Positions 56,095-64,000 of a DNA stretch of 64,000 nt are shown one piece after another. This DNA is from Balanoglossus misakiensis (Eukaryota; Hemichordata). The notes beneath the pieces are model-generated. The model was not told the origin of the DNA. It did no database searches and saw only the letters and a list, made by a program, of their open reading frames with translations. The stretch's first letter is position 1. Every line of letters starts with the position of its first letter. Both the position numbers and the translations under genes were made by a program. The stretch lies in contig CM082583.2 of assembly GCA_040954595.2 (NCBI GenBank), positions 13,206,001 to 13,270,000 of the forward strand, in the 5' to 3' direction.

Positions 56095-56780
56095 AGATTT
56101 GTAATCTTTCGTCATTATTCAATAAAAAACTTATTAAAAACATGCATGTACTCACAAAACTGGGAGTGGTTTATTTCCGTACCGATCATCTTCGCGCGTG
56201 ATTTTTTGAGATTTGTAATCTTTCGTCATTTTTCAATAAAAAATATTAAAAACATACATGCACTGATAAAACTGGGAGTGGTTTATTTCCGTACCGATCA
56301 TCTTCGCGCGTGCGTATGTTTGATAGGCTGTTTGGGAGATTTGTAATCTTTTGTCGTCCCCAAATCGAATAAAATTTTATTTAAAAATACTAGTATAACC
56401 TGGGAGTGGTTTATTTGTACCGATCATCTTCGCGCGTGCGTTGTCTGTTAGGCTGTTTAGGAGATTTGTAATCTTTTGTCGTCCCCAAATCGAATAAAAT
56501 TTTATTTAAAAATATTAGTATAACCTGGGAGTGGTTTATTTGTACCGATCATCTGTGCCCGTGCGTTGTCTGTTGGCAGTGGTCTGTTTTTGAGATTTGT
56601 AATCTTGTCTTTTCTCTAACTACAATAAAAGTTTATTACAATATCCTCGTGCGTGTATGTCTGTTAGCCCGAGTCTGTTATTATAGTAAAATAAGTGTGT
56701 ACTTATTCTTTCCAGAATTTGTTTTAGATTTGTTATGTTTTTCAATTACTCCAATGTAATTTTATTAAAAATTTTCTCTA
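56095..56780 (+). repeat. Tandem modules each carrying a poly(A) signal
   Basis: Five to six diverged tandem copies start at AGATTTGTAATCT-like sequence: 56095, 56209, 56337, 56462, 56593 and a partial one at 56726, spaced 114-133 bp. Copies 1-5 each contain AATAAA about 25-40 bp in; the sixth does not. The first four also share GGGAGTGGTTTATTT and ACCGATCATCTTCGCGCGTG-like blocks. Copies 3 and 4 are the most alike. Confidence 0.85.
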
Positions 56781-57401
56781 GGTTTTTGTGATTGTACCTT
56801 TTGTATTTTTATTCATTTTTTCTCTATTTTATTGAGTGAAATATATGTTATTTAGAAACGTAAATAAATTTGTATTTCCCAGGATGATTACCAAGCTGGT
56901 GCAATGCAATTCTATGCTATTTTACCCTAATTGTTGCACGTTTCTTGGAAAGTTTGATATGGTTGGAACATTTTCTCGAATTTTGCTCAAGGCGCAACAT
57001 TGGATATTAAATTTATTTGTGTTTACCAAACGTCATAACCAAAATGTGAAAACTATGATAAATGTGCATTTTTGTCATTGTATTCTATTGTTTAAATATG
57101 ATTATTAGATCATCATGCATTGCTTTGTTGTATGTTAAGTGCACATAACACATTGTATATATTTTGTTTGTGGTCTCCAAACGTTAAATATGTGTTTATT
57201 TGAATTCTTGTATATTCAATAAAACTAGAATGAAACGAAACATTTAACTTGTCTGTTATTTTATTCAACCAATACTAAGATAATTACTGAAAGTTGTTTG
57301 AAAGTCGGTCCTTGATTTGAAAACAAAATCTGTTCTCACTGACCCCAAAAAAGTATCCGATTAAGGCGATTTGCATCAATTATGAATGATTCTGAAGCCT
57401 T
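56781..57401. other. AT-rich DNA with a poly(A) signal
   Basis: AT-rich, no supported gene. AATAAA lies at 57218-57223. A segment at 57302-57325 (AAGTCGGTCCTTGATTTGAA) recurs at 57781, 479 bp downstream. Confidence 0.5.
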
Positions 57402-57600
57402 GACTGGTGCCTGTACCCAACATTTTGTTGTGACAAAAACACGTTTACTGACTTTGAATGCTTCGAAAGGTGTTCGTGAGTGTGTCTCTGTGTGTAAGTT
57501 GTATGTTCTGGCCATGCGACTGTGACTACATAAGGTAAGTGCTTGTATGTTTCATGGCCGAGTGAAGACCGGTGGCTGCTATGCGGATTTCCATTGGGAA
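57402..57600. repeat. Local segmental duplication, copy 3
   Basis: Matches the block at 55728-56003 in motif order: GACTGGTGCC, TTCGAAAGGTG, TG-rich run, CCATGC module with GTAAGTGCTTGTATG and GAGTGAAGACC. It is shorter than copy 2 because internal sequence between the first two motifs differs. Confidence 0.7.
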
Positions 57601-57825
57601 TGAGGCTTTTTCATTTATCCAAGTCCAAAGAATGTAATGTATTTTCTCTGTATTAAAAATATGAATTTGTTTTCATTTGAAACTGTTTTCAATAAAAAAG
57701 AAAAAAAGAAAACTAAGACTTTACTCGTGTCCGTATCAATTATTCAGCCATTGCTAATATAATTATTGAAAAATGGTCATAAGTCGGTCCTTGATTTGAA
57801 AACAATCGGTTGTCTCATTTACCTG

Positions 57826-57984
57826 TCAAAAACGACAAATTCCCGACTTTGCAAACTTTGGTGATTTTGTAAGCTTTGGACATTTTTTATGGGTTATAGC
57901 TCATGAAAACTGTCAAAAACGACAAATTCTCGACTTTGAAATTTTTTTTAGATTTCATCAGTTTGGGATATTTTTCATGGGTTA
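57826..57984 (-). repeat. Inverted, diverged satellite monomers at the array edge
   Basis: About 1.8 monomers in the opposite orientation to the main array. The reverse complement reads ...CATGAGCTATAACCCAT... and ...CAAAGTCGAGAATTTGTCG..., clearly the monomer sequence but strongly diverged. Spacing between the two ATGGGTTAT blocks is about 88 bp, the satellite period. Confidence 0.8.
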
Positions 57985-57993
57985 TAACCCATG
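57976..57993. repeat. Perfect 18-bp palindrome at the orientation switch
   Basis: CATGGGTTATAACCCATG equals its own reverse complement. It marks the exact point where inverted monomers on the left meet direct monomers on the right. Confidence 0.9.
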
Positions 57994-60900
57994 GTTTTTT
58001 CGAAAAAATGAAGAAATTTTGAAAATTCGCAAAGTCGAAAAATTGTCATTTTCGGATGATTTTCATGAGCTATAACCCATGGTTTTTTCGAAAAAATGAA
58101 GAAATTTTGTAAATTCGCAAAGTCGAAAAATTGTCATTTTCGGATGATTTTCATGAGCTATAACCCATGTTTTTTTCAAAAAATGACCAAATTTTGAAAA
58201 TTCATAAAGTCGATAAATCGTCGATTTTTGAACATTTTCCTGAGCTATAACCCATGGTTTTTTCAAAAAATGACCAAATTTTGAAAATTCGCAAAGTCGA
58301 AAAATCGTCGATTTTTGAACATTTTCCTGAGCTATAACCCATGGTTTTTTCAAAAAATGACCAAATTTTGAAAATTCGCAAAGTCGAAAAATCGTCGATT
58401 TTTGAACATTTTCCTGAGCTATAACCCATGGTTTTTTTCAAAAAATGACCAAATTTTGAAAATTCGCAAAGTCGAAAAATCCTCGATTTTTGAACATTTT
58501 CCTGAGCTATAACCCATGGTTTTTTCAAAAAATGACCAAATTTTGAAAATTCGCAAAGTCGAAAAATCCTCGATTTTTGAACATTTTCCTGAGCTATAAC
58601 CCATGGTTTTTTCAAAAAATGACCAAATTTTGAAAATTCGCAAAGTCGAAAAATCCTCGATTTTTGAACATTTTCCTGAGCTATAACCCATGGTTTTTTC
58701 AAAAAATGACCAAATTTTGAAAATTCGCAAAGTCGAAAAATCGTCGATTTTTGAACATTTTCCTGAGCTATAACCCATGGTTTTTTCAAAAAATGACCAA
58801 ATTTTGAAAATTCGCAAAGTCGAAAAATCGTCGATTTTTGAACATTTTCCTGAGCTATAACCCATGGTTTTTTCAAAAAATGACCAAATTTTGAAAATTC
58901 ACAAAGTCGAAAAATCGTCGATTTTTGAACATTTTCCTGAGCTATAACCCATGGTTTTTTCAAAAAATGACCAAATTTTGAAAATTCGCAAAGTCGAAAA
59001 ATCGTCGATTTTTGAACATTTTCCTGAGCTATAACCCATGGTTTTTTCAAAAAATGACCAAATTTTGAAAATTCGCAAAGTCGAAAAATCGTCGATTTTT
59101 GAACATTTTCCTGAGCTATAACCCATGGTTTTTTCAAAAAATGACCAAATTTTGAAAATTCGCAAAGTCGAAAAATCGTCGATTTTTGAACATTTTCCTG
59201 AGCTATAACCCATGGTTTTTTCAAAAAATGACCAAATTTTGAAAATTCGCAAAGTCGAAAAATCCTCGATTTTTGAACATTTTCCTGAGCTATAACCCAT
59301 GGTTTTTTCAAAAAATGACCAAATTTTGAAAATTCGCAAAGTCGAAAAATCGTCGATTTTTGAACATTTTCCTGAGCTATAACCCATGGTTTTTTTCAAA
59401 AAATGACCAAATTTTGAAAATTCGCAAAGTCGAAAAATCGTCGATTTTTGAACATTTTCCTGAGCTATAACCCATGGTTTTTTTCAAAAAATGACCAAAT
59501 TTTGAAAATTCGCAAAGTCGAAAAATCGTCGATTTTTGAACATTTTCCTGAGCTATAACCCATGGTTTTTTCAAAAAATGACCAAATTTTGAAAATTCGC
59601 AAAGTCGAAAAATCGTCGATTTTTGAACATTTTCCTGAGCTATAACCCATGGTTTTTTCAAAAAATGACCAAATTTTGAAAATTCGCAAAGTCGAAAAAT
59701 CGTCGATTTTTGAACATTTTCCTGAGCTATAACCCATGGTTTTTTTCAAAAAATGACCAAATTTTGAAAATTCGCAAAGTCGAAAAATCCTCGATTTTTG
59801 AACATTTTCCTGAGCTATAACCCATGGTTTTTTCAAAAAATGACCAAATTTTGAAAATTCGCAAAGTCGAAAAATCCTCGATTTTTGAACATTTTCCTGA
59901 GCTATAACCCATGGTTTTTTCAAAAAATGACCAAATTTTGAAAATTCGCAAAGTCGAAAAATCGTCGATTTTTGAACATTTTCCTGAGCTATAACCCATG
60001 GTTTTTTCAAAAAATGACCAAATTTTGAAAATTCGCAAAGTCGAAAAATCGTCGATTTTTGAACATTTTCCTGAGCTATAACCCATGGTTTTTTTCAAAA
60101 AATGACCAAATTTTGAAAATTCGCAAAGTCGAAAAATCGTCGATTTTTGAACATTTTCCTGAGCTATAACCCATGGTTTTTTTCAAAAAATGACCAAATT
60201 TTGAAAATTCGCAAAGTCGAAAAATCGTCGATTTTTGAACATTTTCCTGAGCTATAACCCATGGTTTTTTTCAAAAAATGACCAAATTTTGAAAATTCGC
60301 AAAGTCGAAAAATCGTCGATTTTTGAACATTTTCCTGAGCTATAACCCATGGTTTTTTCAAAAAATGACCAAATTTTGAAAATTCGCAAAGTCGAAAAAT
60401 CGTCGATTTTTGAACATTTTCCTGAGCTATAACCCATGGTTTTTTCAAAAAATGATCAAATTTTGAAAATTCGCAAAGTCGAAAATTCCTCGATTTGTGA
60501 ACATTTTCCTGAGCTATAACCCATGGTTTTTTTCAAAAAATGACCAAATTTTGAAAATTCGCAAAGTCGAAAAATCCTCGATTTTTGAACATTTTCCTGA
60601 GCTATAACCCATGGTTTTTTTCAAAAAATGACCAAATTTTGAAAATTCGCAAAGTCGAAAAATCCTCGATTTTTGAACATTTTCCTGAGCTATAACCCAT
60701 GGTTTTTTTCAAAAAATGACCAAATTTTGAAAATTCGCAAAGTCGAAAAATCCTCGATTTTTGAACATTTTCCTGAGCTATAACCCATGGTTTTTTTCAA
60801 AAAATGACCAAATTTTGAAAATTCGCAAAGTCGAAAAATCGTCGATTTTTGAACATTTTCCTGAGCTATAACCCATGGTTTTTACAAAAAATGACCAAAT

Positions 60901-63900
60901 TTTGAAAATTCGCAAAGTCGAAAAATCGTCGATTTTTGAACATTTTCCTGAGCTATAACCCATGGTTTTTTTCAAAAAATGACCAAATTTTGAAAATTCG
61001 CAAAGTCGAAAAATCGTCGATTTTTGAACATTTTCCTGAGCTATAACCCATGGTTTTTTTCAAAAAATGACCAAATTTTGAAAATTCGCAAAGTCGAAAA
61101 ATCGTCGATTTTTGAACATTTTCCTGAGCTATAACCCATGGTTTTTTTCAAAAAATGACCAAATTTTGAAAATTCGCAAAGTCGAAAAATCGTCGATTTT
61201 TGAACATTTTCCTGAGCTATAACCCATGGTTTTTTCAAAAAATGACCAAATTTTGAAAATTCGCAAAGTCGAAAAATCGTCGATTTTTGAACATTTTCCT
61301 GAGCTATAACCCATGGTTTTTTCAAAAAATGACCAAATTTTGAAAATTCGCAAAGTCGAAAAATCCTCGATTTTTGAACATTTTCCTGAGCTATAACCCA
61401 TGGTTTTTTTCAAAAAATGACCAAATTTTGAAAATTCGCAAAGTCGAAAAATCGTCGATTTTTGAACATTTTCCTGAGCTATAACCCATGGTTTTTTCAA
61501 AAAATGACCAAATTTTGAAAATTCGCAAAGTCGAAAAATCCTCGATTTTTGAACATTTTCCTGAGCTATAACCCATGGTTTTTTCAAAAAATGACCAAAT
61601 TTTGAAAATTCGCAAAGTCGAAAAATCCTCGATTTTTGAACATTTTCCTGAGCTATAACCCATGGTTTTTTCAAAAAATGACCAAATTTTGAAAATTCGC
61701 AAAGTCGAAAAATCCTCGATTTTTGAACATTTTCCTGAGCTATAACCCATGGTTTTTTCAAAAAATGACCAAATTTTGAAAATTCGCAAAGTCGAAAAAT
61801 CGTCGATTTTGGAACATTTTCCTGAGCTATAACCCATGGTTTTTTCAAAAAATGACCAAATTTTGAAAATTCGCAAAGTCGAAAAATCGTCGATTTTTGA
61901 ACATTTTCCTGAGCTATAACCCATGGTTTTTTTCAAAAAATGACCAAATTTTGAAAATTCGCAAAGTCGAAAAATCGTCGATTTTTGAACATTTTCCTGA
62001 GCTATAACCCATGGTTTTTTCAAAAAATGACCAAATTTTGAAAATTCGCAAAGTCGAAAAATCGTCGATTTTTGAACATTTTCCTGAGCTATAACCCATG
62101 GTTTTTTCAAAAAATGACCAAATTTTGAAAATTCGCAAAGTCGAAAATTCCTCGATTTGTGAACATTTTCCTGAGCTATAACCCATGGTTTTTTCAAAAA
62201 ATGACCAAATTTTGAAAATTCGCAAAGTCGAAAAATCGTCGATTTTTGAACATTTTCCTGAGCTATAACCCATGGTTTTTTTCAAAAAATGACCAAATTT
62301 TGAAAATTCGCAAAGTCGAAAAATCGTCGATTTTTGAACATTTTCCTGAGCTATAACCCATGGTTTTTTCAAAAAATGACCAAATTTTGAAAATTCGCAA
62401 AGTCGAAAAATCGTCGATTTTTGAACATTTTCCTGAGCTATAACCCATGGTTTTTTCAAAAAATGACCAAATTTTGAAAATTCGCAAAGTCGAAAATTCC
62501 TCGATTTGTGAACATTTTCCTGAGCTATAACCCATGGTTTTTTCAAAAATGACCAAATTTTGAAAATTCGCAAAGTCGAAAAATCCTCGATTTTTGAACA
62601 TTTTCCTGAGCTATAACCCATGGTTTTTTCAAAAAATGACCAAATTTTGAAAATTCGCAAAGTCGAAAAATCGTCGATTTTTGAACATTTTCCTGAGCTA
62701 TAACCCATGTTTTTTTCAAAAAATGACCAAATTTTGAAAATTCGCAAAGTCGAAAAATCGTCGATTTTTGAACATTTTCCTGAGCTATAACCCATGGTTT
62801 TTTCAAAAAATGACCAAATTTTGAAAATTCGCAAAGTCGAAAAATCGTCGATTTTTGAACATTTTCCTGAGCTATAACCCATGGTTTTTTTCAAAAAATG
62901 ACCAAATTTTGAAAATTCGCAAAGTCGAAAAATCCTCGATTTTTGAACATTTTCCTGAGCTATAACCCATGGTTTTTTCAAAAAATGACCAAATTTTGAA
63001 AATTCGCAAAGTCGAAAAATCCTCGATTTTTGAACATTTTCCTGAGCTATAACCCATGGTTTTTTCAAAAAATGACCAAATTTTGAAAATTCGCAAAGTC
63101 GAAAATTCCTCGATTTGTGAACATTTTCCTGAGCTATAACCCATGGTTTTTTCAAAAAATGACCAAATTTTGAAAATTCGCAAAGTCGAAAAATCGTCGA
63201 TTTTTGAACATTTTCCTGAGCTATAACCCATGGTTTTTTTCAAAAAATGACCAAATTTTGAAAATTCGCAAAGTCGAAAAATCGTCGATTTTTGAACATT
63301 TTCCTGAGCTATAACCCATGGTTTTTTCAAAAAATGACCAAATTTTGAAAATTCGCAAAGTCGAAAAATCGTCGATTTTTGAACATTTTCCTGAGCTATA
63401 ACCCATGGTTTTTTCAAAAAATGACCAAATTTTGAAAATTCGCAAAGTCGAAAATTCCTCGATTTTTGAACATTTTCCTGAGCTATAACCCATGGTTTTT
63501 TTCAAAAAATGACCAAATTTTGAAAATTCGCAAAGTCGAAAAATCCTCGATTTTTGAACATTTTCCTGAGCTATAACCCATGGTTTTTTTCAAAAAATGA
63601 CCAAATTTTGAAAATTCGCAAAGTCGAAAAATCCTCGATTTTTGAACATTTTCCTGAGCTATAACCCATGGTTTTTTTCAAAAAATGACCAAATTTTGAA
63701 AATTCGCAAAGTCGAAAAATCCTCGATTTTTGAACATTTTCCTGAGCTATAACCCATGGTTTTTTTCAAAAAATGACCAAATTTTGAAAATTCGCAAAGT
63801 CGAAAAATCGTCGATTTTTGAACATTTTCCTGAGCTATAACCCATGGTTTTTACAAAAAATGACCAAATTTTGAAAATTCGCAAAGTCGAAAAATCGTCG

Positions 63901-64000
63901 ATTTTTGAACATTTTCCTGAGCTATAACCCATGGTTTTTTCAAAAAATGACCAAATTTTGAAAATTCGCAAAGTCGAAAAATCGTCGATTTTTGAACATT
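57985..64000 (+). repeat. 87/88-bp tandem satellite array, cut by right window edge
   Basis: A head-to-tail array of about 69 monomers. Key blocks in order: GAGCTATAACCCATGG, a T6 or T7 run, CAAAAAATGACCAAATTTTG, AAAATTCGCAAAGTCG, AAAAATCGTCGATTTTTG, AACATTTTCCT. The standard monomer is 87 bp; one extra T makes the 88-bp form. The first two direct monomers (57989-58164) are a diverged type with GAAAAAATGAAGAAA and GTCATTTTCGG; those after 58165 are nearly uniform. Main variants are TCGTCGA versus TCCTCGA, a rarer ATTCCTCGATTTGTG form (60480, 62150, 62490, 63105) and an ACAAAAAATG form at 60885 and 63854. Long minus-strand open frames here are a by-product of 87 being a multiple of 3. Confidence 0.97.

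Noticed and set aside
58063-63971. Long minus-strand open frames of 29-residue repeats as a repetitive protein gene
   Set aside because: They follow the 87-bp satellite exactly, shift frame at every 88-bp monomer, and have no start context, splice signals or non-repeat domain.
58165-64000. CRISPR array
   Set aside because: Monomers are contiguous 87/88-bp repeats with no spacers, in eukaryotic DNA.

Overview
This window is animal nuclear DNA. The genes are intron-rich with GT-AG junctions, intergenic DNA is AT-rich, there is a long tandem satellite, and the proteins are close one-to-one relatives of vertebrate genes. CENP-H and IQCH are absent from flies and nematodes as far as I know, so I infer a slowly evolving marine invertebrate, perhaps a hemichordate or other invertebrate deuterostome. 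The species cannot be fixed from the sequence alone.

Layout. 1-10026: 3' part of CSPG4 (NG2) on +, cut by the left edge, with a 3 kb 3' UTR. 12074-13127: a TMEM53/DUF829-type hydrolase (+). 14542-23956: IQCH, 21 coding exons (-). 24217-26736: AAGAB, 8 exons (+), head-to-head with IQCH across 260 bp. 27912-30547: GLMP, 7 exons (+). 32528-40297: a single-domain receptor tyrosine phosphatase, 11 exons (-), with a mucin-like ectodomain and altered catalytic motifs. 41926-44142: an unrecognised multi-pass membrane protein (-), head-to-head with CENPH (44576-46254, 6 exons, +). 50057-54773: an alpha-tubulin gene (+) with a clear core promoter. 55000-57830: locally duplicated, apparently non-coding DNA. 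57826-64000: an 87/88-bp satellite that runs off the right edge.

Exon coordinates were set by hand from splice signals and reading phase. For the eight genes whose start and stop both lie in the window, the exon lengths sum to an in-frame protein: TMEM53-like 268 aa, IQCH 1137, AAGAB 409, GLMP 412, PTP 1353, membrane protein 382, CENPH 254, alpha-tubulin 451. These are unlinked housekeeping, ciliary and cell-surface genes, not a pathway cluster. The most interesting points are the retained AAGAB-IQCH pair (with CSPG4, all on human chromosome 15q), the phosphatase with a WPH loop and HCSPGTGR signature, and the satellite, whose left edge carries an exact palindrome where monomer orientation flips.
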